A stretch of DNA of 64,000 nucleotides from Chlamydoabsidia padenii (lineage: Eukaryota; Mucoromycota; Mucoromycetes; Mucorales; Cunninghamellaceae): assembly GCA_025330725.1 (NCBI GenBank), contig JAIWND010000018.1, forward strand, positions 248,001 to 312,000. Direction: 5' to 3'. This document shows positions 1 through 13,555 of the stretch, one piece after another. Each line of letters starts with the position of its first letter. Within the stretch, counting starts at the first letter, position 1. The notes under the pieces were generated by a model. It saw only the letters and a program-made list of their open reading frames with translations. It did not search any database and was not told the origin of the DNA. A program made the position numbers and the translations under genes.

Positions 1-1170
1 GTACCAGTCGGCAATAGGCGGGGTGTTTCAAATTCATCATCAAGCAAAGTATTATGCAAAACACAACATGCACGGATATACATACTGACGTATGCAGCGT
101 CTGATCCACTCGAAATCCGAATCCGCATGGCTTTCAGACTTTGAAACTCACCTTTCAGGGCACCATTACAGTGCTCGATTTTAACCCGGGCCTTACTGTG
201 TAGCATATTGAATTTCGAATGCCTTTGATCCATCTGATTCCAAGGTAGTGTCTTGAAGGCAGGGACAACCGACGGGGAAGAGGTGTATGCCGAATCAGCC
301 AAAATATAGTCGTGATTCCTGAAATATTTTTCTTTTTTTGTATGCAGAGGGCTTTCGCTATAAACCCTATTGTCATGCCAACAACCAGGCCAACCAGTGG
401 ATACATACCTGATTTTGAGCATGTCATCACAAACCAACATGGTGGACACACCATAACCGCCTTTATGTGAATAGTATTCTTCACCGAAATGAGATGGGCG
501 GTTGTCCAGCCCGACCAGCGTCCCATCCACAAACCCAACGCAAGAGGGGAAACCGTAATCATTATAAATTCGGCGGGAAATATTGTCCTTTTCTTCATCA
601 CTAGGCCAGTAAACGTACTCACGTTCTTTTGCAAGGATTGCCTTGACGACGCTCCACGTAAAATTGTCAGCCGATCCTCCTATCAATAAAAAAAAAAGAA
701 AAAAAGTCAACATCAAAAAAAAAAAAAAAAAAAAAAAGCGTACCTGAAATTCCAAAATAATCAGCAATAAGACCGACCGAAGCACCATTGCCATCACAAC
801 CGAAGTGATGAAAGGCTACCAAAAATTGCAATTGTGCGGGATAGCCTTGGGTGGCATGGTCAAACACTTCATGATCCTTGAATGCGTCAATCATTTTCTG
901 GAAACCATCCCAAGTCATCCTGATCTTTTGCTTGAGATGATGCTTTTTGTTTTCCAAAAAAAGATTAGGATAGCTGGGGATAACACTTCGAACAGCACCC
1001 CAAGTTCGTCGGCTCAGGTACCGGCTACTAGCGATGATCGCATACGCGACAGCAGAATCATCCAAATCTTTTCTCGATTGAGCATCTTTACCATCCAATA
1101 GCCTTAAAAACATAAATATGATTTCGATGGTTTGCAATAGTTTCTGGCGGTAAGTCTGTCCGGTTGTCAT
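1..1170 (-). mobile_element. PIF/Harbinger-type DDE transposase, 3' end cut by window
   Basis: The minus strand encodes a HARBI1-like nuclease in two exons, 1170-744 and 680 to the window edge, joined over a short intron rich in T on the coding strand (donor GTACGC at 743). The first exon ends in a helix-turn-helix-like stretch containing FHHFGCDGNGASVG, typical of this family. The second carries the DDE residues: Asp in GFVDGT, Asp in ILADSAY, and Glu in VKIEHCNGALK. It stays open to base 1, so the last residues and the left terminal repeat lie outside. Harbinger elements usually carry a second Myb-like DNA-binding ORF. I saw none here, and no terminal repeat could be defined on the right. 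The reading frame is intact as far as visible, so recent activity or domestication are both possible. The family call is firm; activity is unknown. Confidence 0.85.
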
Positions 1171-2148
1171 TTAGCAAGAGAAAGTAAACAGGTAAAAGGC
1201 AGTAAACAGGTAAAGAGGTATAAGTAAGCTTTCGTGTTGAAGGTACAATGGCGCCGAAGACCACACTAAACTAAGCCCAGTCATAAAACACTATTGTGAA
1301 AAAATTTATGAGCCCCCGACCCTGCACGTTTTTTTTTTTTTCATAAAACGGTTCTCGAATTTTATTGGCTAAATTTTTTGTGAGACTTTGAACTCCCTTA
1401 TTAGTATACTGCCTGCATATCATTAGTAAGATACCCATGTATATAGGATGACTTGAATTTTTCGTTCAAAGGGCGGAGAACGAAATGTTGGTTTGTACTA
1501 TGTGGAGGTATGTATCGTTGGCAACCATCCTGCACTTTTTCCTTTCAAAGGAGAGATGTTAACCATCTTCTAATCTAAAAAAAAGTAGTATTGAAGCTAT
1601 ATGTGTTTTTGTATGGGGAAGACCCCCAAAGAAAATTGAAAAGCTGTTTTATGCAAACTAAAAAAAAAAAAAAGATCAAGTTAAATGACCCCGTGTGAGC
1701 TTCACCGACGACTTTTCTGTTCCAGATGTTTACCATTTATAGATGATTATACTCTTCTGTAAAACCCTGATATCAGTGAAGAATACCATGTCAAGGTCTA
1801 TATTTTCCCTAAGCCAAGATCCTTAATGAAACTTACTCGGTATCTCAGATGGCTGGATTTGAATGTTTCGTCAGAGAAATCTGCATAAAAAATCATCACG
1901 TCCATGCTGACTACCTATTGTGGCTGATCATTTTGTATTTCAATGGCATGTCATTGAGCAGTTTCACATCAATCAAGTACCTAATGCATGGACCAGTAAC
2001 CCGGAAAGGATGGTTCCCTGAAAAAACAGAAATTGCAAACTCCGACATAGGGACCCTTGTTTTCATGCATTCAACCCATGTGAGGGAGAAAAAAAAAGCA
2101 AGTGAAAAAACCCCCCCGTTGACCTGTTCTTCTTCCATACTAATCACT
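1171..2148. other. Intergenic region, no gene seen
   Basis: This AT-rich stretch between the transposase and the small secreted-protein gene has several A or T runs of 8-14 bases and no convincing ORF. A GGATTTGAA sequence at 1854-1862 resembles the promoter-associated motif seen elsewhere in the window and would sit about 290 bp upstream of the next start. Confidence 0.5.
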
Positions 2149-2481
2149 ATGGTCATGACAACTTTTCTATCACGTCTATTCATATCCACCTTCTTGATGG
2201 TGTATTTATTGATACCTACTATGACATGTTATAACGGCGATCCATACAGCGGATTGATTCTTTTATCCAAAAAGAAAGGTGAGCGGTCTGGTGTATTGAG
2301 TGCTGACCATCGATGCCAAGATTACCCCGAGCACTTTCCCGTTGCACGCATCGATAATCGTGGTACGGTTCATTGTACATTATGGACAGAGAGCCAGTGC
2401 CAGGGATCTCTTTATATAGTCCCAGCTCATTATGAGATGGCCAGTCCCAAGGGCATATCATTTAAATCCGTCATTTGCTAA
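2149..2481 (+). CDS. Small secreted cysteine-containing protein (hypothetical)
   Basis: A 110-residue single-exon protein if read from the ATG at 2149; a second ATG lies at 2155. The frame is open further upstream to 1849, but that part is low quality and probably untranslated. Residues 1-27 look like a signal peptide, with a hydrophobic core around LFISTFLMVYLLIP. The mature part has five Cys (CYNG, HRCQ, VHCTLW, SQCQG and a C-terminal Cys) and the pattern GTVHCTLWTESQCQGS, which recalls small secreted fungal proteins with a crystallin-like or I36-like fold. I do not recognise a specific family. It may be a cell-wall or effector-like protein; this rests on signal peptide, size and Cys content only. 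The 3' end is AT-rich with AATAAA-like sequence near 2504. Confidence 0.5.
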   Translation: MVMTTFLSRLFISTFLMVYLLIPTMTCYNGDPYSGLILLSKKKGERSGVLSADHRCQDYPEHFPVARIDNRGTVHCTLWTESQCQGSLYIVPAHYEMASPKGISFKSVIC

Positions 2482-2655
2482 TTACCAATGTATACTAGTC
2501 TAAAAATAAAACAACAACAACTACAACCCATTTACGTCAAGTCTAATTAAATAAACAACATTCATTCATTATTTTATTTAAACAGGAATATACACAACTA
2601 AACAAGTTTTTGTAGGGGATGAGGGTATTACTATATGTGAGTGATCAATCTTTAA

Positions 2656-4713
2656 CTAAATCAATTGTAATTTCATTCGTTTTCGCAATGATGCCATTCG
2701 TGTCACAAAGTTGTTTTCGGTATCCCCATTAGTCATAGTGCGAGATTTCGGCGCATGTCGTTTTGAGAATCCCCTTCCAAGCTTCATCAAGGTGGATGGG
2801 GATCGTTTCGGTCGAGGAGTGGATGTGGTAATGTGGTTTGTTGAGGTAGGTGTAGTATCCAGTAAATACTGTTCCTTGTGTAACATGGTATCTGATGGTA
2901 TTGCTGGGTTCAAACTTGTACAATTCCGATGCTGGTTTCCACTCGAGTCTTGAGATGTTATCGAGTTGACCGAGTCACTGTTCTGCCGTTTGTTGCTTGT
3001 TATCATCGTCTTGAGCGCATCCTGATGGTGTTTTGGTCGATAGCCAACCGATTTTGATCGTTCCAAGCGAGGGATTGTTGTTACCGCCAGCGGTGCACAA
3101 GTTACACTTCTTCGACGTTTGATGTCAGTTGTCACAGATAAAGGTATTTCTGGTAAAGGTTTGTGATGCATAAATGGTGATTTGGTGACAGGTATGTCGA
3201 TATTAGAGTTATTGGATGATGTTGAAGTGATGGATAGATAGTGAGAACCATTCTGGGTGCTGTTTGCCGGAGGTGCTTGGTATATGTTGGGTGATAGGTG
3301 CTTCAAAGAAAACCTTGTTGACGATAATGTTGATAGAGATGATGATGATGATGATGATGATAGTGATGGCCGTTGTTTGTTGTCATTGTTACTGTTATCC
3401 TTGTTGTCTGATCCAATATTGCCAGTTATCAATGCCGCCAGACGCCGGATTGATTTTTTCCTTGTCAATGACTTTTCAAATGTGACGCCACTAAAGATAT
3501 TTGCCAATCCATTCCAGATATCTACAGTTCGATGCTTTGGTGTCGATGGTTCACAAGGTTTGACCGATGATTGATGATTGTCGCACTTTACAGAGGATGA
3601 TCGTGCACGTCCAAATATTGACTGTGAATGCTGATCCGTTGCTATTGGGTGAGTGGAGGATCGTGGTCTTGGCGTGATAGTTGGTGGAGGAGTCGTTGGT
3701 GGAGGTGGAGGAAATGTCATGTTCCGTGGTCGACTGACGCTAGTTATTCGTCGTTCAGATTCTTGCAACTTGAAGGTTTCAAAAGTCGGAATGAGGTTCA
3801 TAAATGAGTCAGTCGAATAACGCTGGGATTGCCGTTTATGTCGAGAGCTAAAAGGTAATTCCGGAAGTGTTGGTGCAGTGTTGAGAGTGAGGTTGGTGTC
3901 GACCTGGAATTCCATATCAAACATTGCCATCAGTTCGTTCGCCCAAGCATGGCCAATAAGACTGTTTGGTAATAATCCAGTGTCACTTGTCCAACTAAGC
4001 CGGTTCCGTAGACTGGCAATTGATTTTCGTCGATCCTGAGCCATAGCAACACCTGTAGTGACGCCACCACCTACAGTCCTGGAGAAAGTAATAGGTCGAT
4101 CGGGTAGAGGCTTGAATTCTTTTCCATGAAGAAGATCCATAGAAGCCCCTGCTTGTGCATAAAGAGAATATTCCATAACAAGAGGCACCGTAGTTGAATT
4201 TGTTGATATGTTTCTGTCTGGTGTCGGTATTTCATCTTTAGGCCAAACTTCGTCGTCACCGTCATCGTCACCGTTTTCTTCTTCTTCAACATTCACACTG
4301 GCAGGTTTAAAGGCTTCAATGATTTGAATATATTGAGCAAAGACAAGTTCAAGCCCTTCTTGTGTCATGTTGGTTAGAGATCTATTCAATTGAAGGGTGA
4401 GTATTGTTGTGTTCATAATAAGTCTATTGAAGGTACTTACTCGGGTGTAAAGAATTGCCAGCGGCGCATTCGGTTGAGCCATTCAGTAGGAGTATCCATA
4501 TATATTGCTTCATTCGTGTTTTTGATAAGAGCGGTCTTTCGCAAGGAGTCGCAATCAGGTGTTAAGAAGGTAAGTTGAGCCAACTTGTAGTTGGACAAGG
4601 CAGCAAGTTGAATAGGATTGTCCTTGTCGAGTAAAGGCAAAGAGACTAGGCTGCTGGTTGATTTTGGTAAAGTCATGTTGTATGTTCCATTATATCCATC
4701 AGTATACTGCCAT
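2656..4713 (-). CDS. Hypothetical low-complexity protein, two exons
   Basis: Exons 4713-4441 and 4381-2656 join over a 59-bp intron (donor GTAAGT, acceptor TAG) and give about 665 residues. The start at 4713 (MSWQYTDGY) was chosen because the frame upstream is poor. The N-terminal 150 residues are the most protein-like part: a compact region including LNRMRRWQFF, then a predicted helix (LELVFAQYIQIIEAF) and an acidic run EEEENGDDDGDDE. The rest is Ser/Thr/Pro/Asn-rich, with proline runs and a poly-Ser stretch encoded by the GATGATGAT-type repeat near 3338, and basic patches (KRRRS, RRRSV-like). This suggests a mostly disordered regulatory or scaffold protein. I do not recognise the family. 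It is divergently transcribed from NOT1 over a 678-bp shared promoter region. Confidence 0.6.
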
Positions 4714-5156
4714 GACATTATTGGAATGGTTGGAAGAGAATGACGAGGAAGAAAAAAGAACAAAGAGAAAAAAGAATCCCCCAAAAAACAGAATTTGAAT
4801 AATCTTGGTGGTGGTACAAACAAATGGGTGTCGGGATTTCAATATTGTTGGATTCTTTTTGGATTCTCTAGACCAGACCTCCTTGTAAGGATGCATATCA
4901 TTCTGTGTAGTAGTAGTAGTAGTTTCGAATAGTAATGATAAGAATGTTGTTGCAGTAACATACTCAAATGTCAAGATCGAGAGGTGAAAGGGCGACCCGA
5001 TTCTGGGGCGATCGACCAACTAGATCGGGGTTGGAACATTTCAATGCCGTTACTTTTTCAGTTGGTATCTTCGTCATCGATAGGTTTTCAAGGAGAGTTT
5101 GGGTCGAAACAATCAAACTCAAACTCACTCGACCCACTCATCCCTTCCGCCAAAAA

Positions 5157-5158
<2 letters not shown>

Positions 5159-5200
<42 letters not shown>
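5159..5200. repeat. (AC)n microsatellite
   Basis: About 21 uninterrupted AC units, visible directly. It lies in the NOT1 upstream region. Confidence 0.95.
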
Positions 5201-5203
<3 letters not shown>

Positions 5204-5248
5204 AAGTTGAAATTTAAATCCCGATATCGGTGGTGGTGGTGCAGGTTC

Positions 5249-5253
<5 letters not shown>

Positions 5254-5299
<46 letters not shown>
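5254..5299. repeat. Poly(T) tract, about 46 bases
   Basis: An uninterrupted T run about 90 bp upstream of the NOT1 start. Exact length is uncertain, as such runs are prone to assembly error. Confidence 0.9.
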
Positions 5300-5301
<2 letters not shown>

Positions 5302-5391
5302 ATTCTTCTTTCTTTAACTTTCTCAAACAATCCTGATCTACCTTTGGCACTTTATTACCGCTTTACCAAAATGCCCTATACATCTTAAATT

Positions 5392-8300
5392 ATGAACACT
5401 GAACCTAATTTGCAACAACAAACAACCTCTACTCTTACACGCATCGTAAAGGCTCACATCACCCTATTATTAACACGTATCACTAAAGAAAACTTTAACA
5501 GCACCACTTTGGAAATTAACAAGGTAAGTATCGATTTACTCTTTTTCATACATGTCAAAAAGATGACAACTATTGGAAACAATATAGGGGGAAGGGGAAG
5601 GGAAGGTGGTTTGACTGTGTAGAGGGAGGGCTCAAAACACGTTGGTTGTGACTTTATATGTGGGGTGAACCAAAAAATCAAAAACAGACGGTACTAACTT
5701 TTTTTTCTTTCTTCCTTTTACTTCCGTTATTCTCCTCAATACATAGATTGTCGATAATCACGGTGACGTTATTCGGCAACACTTGATATATTACGCATTA
5801 TCGGAACGCTATAAACAACCTCCATTGGACGACACTTATCTGGATTTGGTCACTCGCATCTTAAAGGACAACACACACGTTACGCAACCCAACCAGAAGG
5901 TCTATACACTCATTAGCTTTGGTGAAGCTTTAGTTCAACTCATCTGCTCTCCAAACCTCACTTCAAGTAACTGCTCTCTTTTTGACTTATCCACTCTTTT
6001 GCAACTCGTTGATTTCGACAGCTTTGATAAACTTGCTATATCATCCCGTATCTTCACCCATTGTGAAAAACAGTCATTTACTCTCCAAGGTAACAAAAGA
6101 ACAATATACATCATGTCATGATGAGGAAAAAGGGACTCACCTTTTTTATTTTATTTTATATTTCATAGCAAAGGAACTGGTCATTGAAAACGTCAAATCT
6201 GGTACTGCGATCCTCTCAAATTTACAAGCTGCACCACAACCTGCTCTCCTTTGGCCTATTGATCTAATCAAATATCTTATCGACACAAACGATCACTCTA
6301 TTCTATCAACAGACGATATCCAAAACTACACTTCTTCTGTATCTCACCTTTTATCTGACAAGTCACATCTCAAAGAAATCATTCAATACTTGGACAATAT
6401 GGCAGAGTAAGTATATGGGCGCGTCAAATAAACAAAAATGGTATTAGCAATAAAACTAACCTTTATGTATTTATACTATGAACGAATAGAAATAACAACA
6501 GCAATAGTGACAACAGTATAAATAGTAATAACGATAACAACAACTCTAATGATGGCAGTCTCAGCAAACTCATACTGGAAACTGGTTACGATTGTTGCGC
6601 TTCACCCGAATCCGTTAAAGATGTCCTCAGCAAATACAACAAGAAGATCACGGAAAAGGATGTTGCAGAATGTCTTGGGTGCATGGCTCGATCTTATGTA
6701 AACATGACTGGTGTTGGCGATGGCTCTACAACTGGATCAAACTGGGATGTCGAAAACTTTGTATCTGTCATCAAAGAAAAGGTAACCAAATAACTCTTAT
6801 TACTTTTTCAAAAGCATGACTAAACTAATTACCTTTCTTTCTTGTTGCCAGTATCCTGATATTGATTGGTACAAAATGGTGGAAAACTTTGACTACGAAC
6901 ACTTTTTTGTTTATGATTCTAAAGGTCTTGATGTCTTGATTCGTGCTTGGAATGAACACTCAAAGGTAATGAATGAGAACATGGTTTGGCAGTAAGCGAT
7001 ACTTATTTTTTTTTTCTATCACTTTGACTGTATAGACCGATCCCTTCCCTGCAGACAAGTTTTTTGGTCAATGGAACAATTTAAAAGGTCAGCTCAGCGC
7101 TTTATACCAAATGGCAAACGTATCCACCGATGTACTAAGTCTTGTTGGTTGCTCAAAACGCAAAGTGATCGAAACAACCGACTTCAAATCATCGAATCAA
7201 AACATCCAAGCCATGGCAGCTCAATTGGTGAATACTCAGCTAAACTCTCTGGATCTTATTGAATGTGTGATCAATTTGGCTGATAGCTCGGTTGCTGATG
7301 ATGTCTCAATATTCATGGAGATGATGGCGCATAAATCTCCTGAACTGGTTTTTATTGGTCTCATCCAAATACAGGTAAACAATGGAAAATGAATTCAGTA
7401 ACCTCAATACTAACTCATCTATTTACCTTTTCGTAGCCTATCAAGACGTCACTTCATAAAGAACTGTTACGACGCTTGTTGCTTATGTATCTTAATGGAA
7501 ACCCTGGTAGTACCTTTGCGCTTACAAGATTATGGCAAGTCAACCCTGACTTTTTGGCGAATAGTTTTCGGGAACTATATAACAAGGACGCGACCAATCT
7601 TACTCAAATCTTGGATGTAGTACATGAACTCAACGTAAGGAAATGGGGGGGGGGAAACGCAGGTTTTGCTAGGAAATCATATTTTAGACTAACCACTGAC
7701 ATTATTTGTTCTAGATTCTTCCTCAAGTACTGGAGATGGAGCCTACCTTCTTTGCAATCGATTTGGTGGCCCTGGCGTCTCGAAAGGAATACATCAACTT
7801 GGAGAAATGGCTTCAAGAGAAATGCAACAAACTCAAAGATCCATTTATTCGCTCTTGCTTGGACTTGCTCGCCCAGAAAATATCGGCGGAAATGTCTCGT
7901 CAAGAAACAAATGCACCACCTTCAACTATACCTTTATCTTTGGAAAGCATGGCAACTTTCCTAAAAGTCTTGTCAGAATGGTAAGTGCAACAAAAAAAAA
8001 TCGTGTATGTAATAAATGGTCCATCTAATTCTTTAACATTCTATCTTTAGTCCTATGTCACAAGATAACATGGAAATGCTAAAGGAAGTCCAAAGTGTCT
8101 GTCTACAAACTTATCCAAAACTGATGAACATTCGAACTCAGGCGGAACCTGGATCAACTGGTGCCGAAGTGTCCTTCAAGCCTGATGTGGAAGAAGAAGC
8201 CAACTCTTACTATGAACGGATCTATAGTGGGAAAATGACTGTCGAAGAAATGATCGAACGACTAAAGACATTCAGCAAATCCAAGAATCCCAACGAACAA

Positions 8301-11300
8301 GATGTATTTGCCTGCATGATCCACAACCTATTTGACGAATACCACTTCTTCCCCAAGTATCCAGACAAAGAATTGGCGATTACAAGTATTCTGTTTGGGT
8401 CTCTAATTCAACATCAACTGGTCTCCTATGTCCCTCTTGGTATCGCACTTCGGTGTGTGTTGGACGCATTGGGAAACCCTCCTGGCAGCAAAATGTATAA
8501 CTTTGGTGTTCAAGCTGTGGCCCAATTTCAGCTTCGTCTTCCTGAATGGCCTCAATACTGTGCTCACCTCTTGCAGATTCCTCACTTGCAACATTCAAAT
8601 CCCGAATTGGTTCGACTTGTCAACACGGCCTTACAAAACAGCCAAGGAAATTCTGGACCTCAAGATGATGGTGCAATATTACCAAACCCTGCTGCTATTG
8701 CACCAAAACCAGCGGATATGGCTCGTGATCAACAACAACAACAACCTCAACAACAACAACCTAAGGTCTTCACTTCACTTCACGTGCCCAGTATGCCAAC
8801 TCCCAAGTTGAACGGTGACGATGAAGATGCTACCACAATCAATATCCAATATGAAGCACCTTCAGAGGTGATACAAGACAAGGTGCTATTTATCATCAAC
8901 AACGTGGCACGGAACAATCTAGATACCAAACTGGCAGAACTCAATGAAATCTTGGACAAACCTAGTTATCAATGGTTCAGCAACTATTTGGTGGTGAAAC
9001 GGGCTAGTATTGAACCTAACTATCATGATCTTTATCTACTACTTTTGGATGCCATCGACAGTCGACTCTTACAAGAACATGTATTACGGGAAACTTATGC
9101 AAACATTCAGATATTGCTGAATTCTGAAAAGACGGTATCCTCCTCTTCTGAACGAAGTCTACTCAAGAATCTCGGCTCATGGCTTGGTGGTATGACGTTG
9201 GCTCGAAACAAACCTATCAAACACAAGAACATCTCCTTCAAGGTAACATATATAATTTAAAATGAAAGAGACAGAGACATTATACTAATATTTACCTCCA
9301 CTTTACTTTTTTTTTTTTCCCAGGACTTGCTTTTGGAGGGATATGACAGCAACAGACTTATTGTGGTAATTCCATTCGTATGTAAAGTATTGGAACAATG
9401 TAGCAATAGCAATGTCTTCAAACCTCCAAACCCATGGGTGATGGCCATCTTGAAACTACTGGTGGAACTTTACGAATTTGCTGATCTAAAATTGAACCTC
9501 AAATTTGAAATTGAAGTCTTATGTAAAAGTTTATCGTTAGAATTAAAAGGTAAAAAGGGTTTGGAGTGGGAAAAGTTTGATTTATAGTAATAATGTATTT
9601 GTATATTTGTAGATATTGAAGCAACATCTGTTTTGAAAAATCGACGACCTCGTGGTGGCTCACAACAAAACCCCATAATGGATACTTTGGCCAAGGGCGA
9701 CAACTCGGCAATGATGACAACTACTGGTAGATCACCTTTAAACAACCATCTACTACCCAACTCTGGTCTCGATGGTGAACTGGACGATGGACAAATCACG
9801 CTACCTAATCTTGCTCCTTATATCAACTTCAATCCTCAAGTCATTCTTTATTCGACACAACCAGGGGCCAAGCAATTGGTGTTACAAGCAATCAATATGT
9901 CTATTCGTGAAGTAGGTTTTTACCGAAAAAAAAAATGGATGGATGGTTAAAGGGGTTTGAACTAACTATCTTTTTTTTTTTTTTGTTTATTATATGTATA
10001 TAGATCATTGAACCTGTGGTGGATAGATCAGTCGCTATTGCGGCGGTATCAAGTCGGGAACTCGTAGCCAAAGATTTCGCCATGGAATCTGATGAAAACA
10101 AGATGCGAAAAGCGGCTCATTTGATGGTACAGAACTTGGCTGGCAGTTTGGCAATGGTGACATGCAAGGAACCTCTGCGTTTGGCATTGGCAACTAACCT
10201 CAGGAATATATTTATGGCGAACGGCCTAGCTGAAGTAAGTTGTTTAATCATCACTTGTATTTCATTCACTAACCTCACTTTTTATTCGTTGGCATATTAG
10301 AACTTGGTGGAACAGGCTGTGCACCTTACGGTATCCGACAATCTTGACTTGGTATGCACAGTTATTGAAAAAGCGGCCATGGAAAAGGCAACGATCGAGG
10401 TTGACGAACATCTGATGGCGGCATTTTCAAATCGTAAAAAGCACCGTGACCAGCGCTCTGGCCAGCCATACTATGATGTCGACATATTCTCAGCATCAAG
10501 ATACCCGGCGTCACTACCTGAACCTCTTCGAGCCAAACCTGATGGTCTGCAAGCGAATCAATTACGAATCTATGAAGACTTTGCACGCGTGTCTCGTGGT
10601 GCGCCTCCTCCTTTGCCTCCTCAACTCAACCCTGGATTCGACATTGGTCATGGTGGTCGTGGTATGAACAACATGGATTCGACTTTGGGTTATGGATTCT
10701 CGGGGAACATGACAACTGGATCACATATCAACGATGGTAGTAACATGGGCTTCGATGCTGGTCCTCCTATGAACCAAGTCAGTGCTCATCAAATCCTTGA
10801 AAGGTTTGCCCAATGTATTACTGAACTGGAAAAACAAGTTTTCTCTCCTCAGGTGGTGCAAATAACTAGTTTCCAAGCACTGCCTCCTATGCATGATATT
10901 CGTGTGATTATTCGACAAGTACCTCTTTTAGCACTATCAAGCTTTGATAAGGTGGAGGCGGCTCGGACGTTTGCTCAAAAGGTGGTACAACTCTTGTATA
11001 AAAGCGAAACTCAACTGGCTCGGGAAATGTATGTGGTACTTTTGGAACAGCTCTGCGAAGTGTCTCCTAGTGTTGGCACTCTAGTTACCCAATGGCTTAC
11101 ACATGCTGATGATGAACGCAAATACAACGTCCTTGTTACTGTGGCACTTATCAAGGCAGGTTTAATCAATTTGGTGGAACAAGATCAAGAACTGGCAACC
11201 CTCATCGACAGCGGGCGTACAAGTGCAATCGACTTTACTGCCAGACTTATCCGTGCCTGTCTTTTCGGCGATGAACCAGCAACACCTCTGGCAACTCGGC

Positions 11301-13220
11301 AAGACTTTGCTGCTTCCCTGGATGCTTTTAGTCGATTACGAAGCAGTGTGCCTGACAGTGTCATTGTGCTTATGGATGAAATGCGTCGACATGCTGCTGG
11401 TCAACAAGACTTTAACACTGGTGGGCACGAACTTGGTGGCCCTGGTGAAGATGCCAACCTTCGTGAACAACTGCAATTCTTATTTGCTGAATGGGTTCAT
11501 TTGGTTCAACATCCCAACACGACGGAAAAGGCACAACAAAACTTTGTCATTCAACTCTGCCAACAAAACCTCTTTACATCGGATGAAATGACTTCGCTGT
11601 TTTACCGTGTCTGTCTGGAAGCCTCTATACAACATGCCATCAAGTACAAACAAATGCCTGGTGGTGGTGTTGGAAATCAACCGTCTGCCATGACAGCTGC
11701 ATCTCTTGCCTATCAACCCATTGACGCATTCTCCAAATTGGTGGTGGAACTTTTATTACAGCAGCAGCAACAATTATCATCACCGGAAACTGCCAAACAA
11801 CCTTCTTCCGCCAAGCTATCTCAATTCACCAAGGTATTATCTGTGATTGTACTTATTTTGGCCCAACATCACGAACAACGGCGACAGCAATTTGATCAAC
11901 GACCCTTCTTGCGCCTGTTTACTAGCTTACTAACGGACTTGCATGCAGCAGAGCAACAACTACAAGGAATCTATATCCCTGTTCTTATCACTCTGGCCAA
12001 CACCTTACATACTTTGCAACCTTCCTATTTCCCAGGCTTCACTTTTGCTTGGCTCCAAATTGTCTCACATCGACTATTAATGCCCAAGCTCTTATTGGCT
12101 GAAAACCAAAAGGTAACAAAAACAAAGAAGGATGTAAAATGACAGTGATAGGATTGGATGATTAATCTTTTTTCTATTGTTATTATTATTACTAAAAGGG
12201 TTGGCCAACATTTGAAAAGTTACTGATTGGATTGATTCAGTTTTTGGTGCCATTCTTGCGCAATGCTGAACTAAAGGATACGACAAGAATGCTCTATCGA
12301 GGCACACTTCGTGTCTTGTTGGTGCTTTTACACGACTTTCCGGAATTCTTATGCGACTATCACTACAGCTTTTGTGATGTGATCCCTTCGTCATGTATCC
12401 AATTACGCAACCTTATCCTTAGTGCCTTCCCTCGAAACATGCGACTACCTGATCCTTTTACACCCAACTTGAAGGTGGATCTCTTACCAGAAATCAAACA
12501 ATCACCTCGGATCATGTCGGACTATGAATCAACTTTGGAAGTGGGTCAATTCAAAAAGGATATTGATCGGTATCTCTCGGAAACAACACAAGACAAGGTC
12601 TTTTTAACTCAATTGATGGACAAGTTAACAATCAAGGAAGGATCTAATGGCAAATACAATGTATCAATGATCAATGCTTTGGTATTCTACATTGGGGTGA
12701 CGAGCATCACACAAAACATTCCTGGAAATCAAGGCGCGGCAATTGAAATCTTCCAACATTTACTAGTAGAATTGGATTCTGAGGGTAAAAATAATGAATG
12801 ATAATGCAATGATATTAACTATACTTTATTTCTTTTTCTTAAATAGGTCGCTATCTCTTCCTTAGTGCGATTGCCAACCAACTACGATATCCTAACAGTC
12901 ATACCCATTACTTTAGTTGTGTATTATTGTATCTATTTGCAGAAAGCAACAAGGAAATTATCAAGGAACAAATTACTCGGGTCCTTTTGGAACGTCTGAT
13001 TGTCAATCGACCTCATCCTTGGGGATTACTGATTACATTCATCGAACTTATCAAGAATCCTCGCTACAACTTTTGGAATCATTCATTCACTCGATGTGCT
13101 ACTGATATCGAACGACTTTTTGAAAGTGTATCAAGGTAAAATGATAAAGGAAAAAGAAAAGTAACAACAGTAACTAATCCCCTCTCTCTTTATCCAAATA
13201 GATCAATCAATCAAATATAA
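5392..13220 (+). CDS. NOT1: CCR4-NOT complex scaffold subunit NOT1 (CNOT1)
   Basis: NOT1 is the scaffold of the CCR4-NOT deadenylase, binding CAF1/CCR4, CNOT9-type, NOT2/3 and RNA-binding proteins to drive mRNA decay and repression. Sixteen exons: 5392-5523, 5747-6089, 6169-6406, 6490-6781, 6852-6966, 7036-7374, 7437-7634, 7715-7980, 8051-9242, 9324-9549, 9613-9912, 10004-10234, 10301-12112, 12199-12784, 12847-13136, 13202-13220. They total 6579 bases, giving 2192 residues, usual for the family. Order: HEAT-like N terminus; TTP-binding MIF4G (about 650-870, with RNLFDEY-like [17 protein letters not shown]); CAF1-binding MIF4G (about 910-1130, [11 protein letters not shown]); DUF3819 CNOT9-binding region (about 1160-1330); C-terminal NOT1 domain with [14 protein letters not shown] and [20 protein letters not shown]. 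An Asn-rich run (exon 4) and a Gln-rich run (near 8730) are fungal embellishments. Introns are 62-223 bp, GT-AG. Confidence 0.97.
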
Positions 13221-13517
13221 ATGATCCTTGTCCATCTCTTCTTCTGCCTAACCTTTAGTATAGCTTGTGATTCTTTACTACTACTTGGTTGATATATCCC
13301 CTTTGTTATGTATTGTATTATAGTTATTATCATTTAAATAAAACGCTTTTTTTAAAATAAAATAAAAATGAATGGAACTCTGCCCATGCGGACTAAAACC
13401 GACATATCACGATTGAATATATGTATAATGATGTTAGTGAAAGCAGGCGTGATGTCTTGAGCTGCATACAGTGAGAAGGATGTTCTCGACAAAAAAAAGT
13501 ACTTGATGGCCAAGCCG

Positions 13518-13555
<38 letters not shown>

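Larger units (their letters stand above)
4714..5391. promoter_or_regulatory. Divergent promoter region of the 2656-4713 gene and NOT1
   Basis: This 678-bp stretch separates two divergent starts. It holds an (AC)21 run at about 5159-5200, an uninterrupted T tract at about 5254-5299, and between them TTTAAATCCCGAT (5213-5225), a match to the motif found upstream of many genes here. Such A/T tracts commonly exclude nucleosomes in fungal promoters; that role here is inferred. Confidence 0.5.

Noticed and set aside
5099..5350. Frames of His-Thr, Cys-Val or poly-Phe/poly-Lys
   Set aside because: Translations of the (AC)n and poly(T) tracts.
8380..8598. Minus-strand frames of 60-70 codons
   Set aside because: Antisense to the highly conserved MIF4G region of NOT1.
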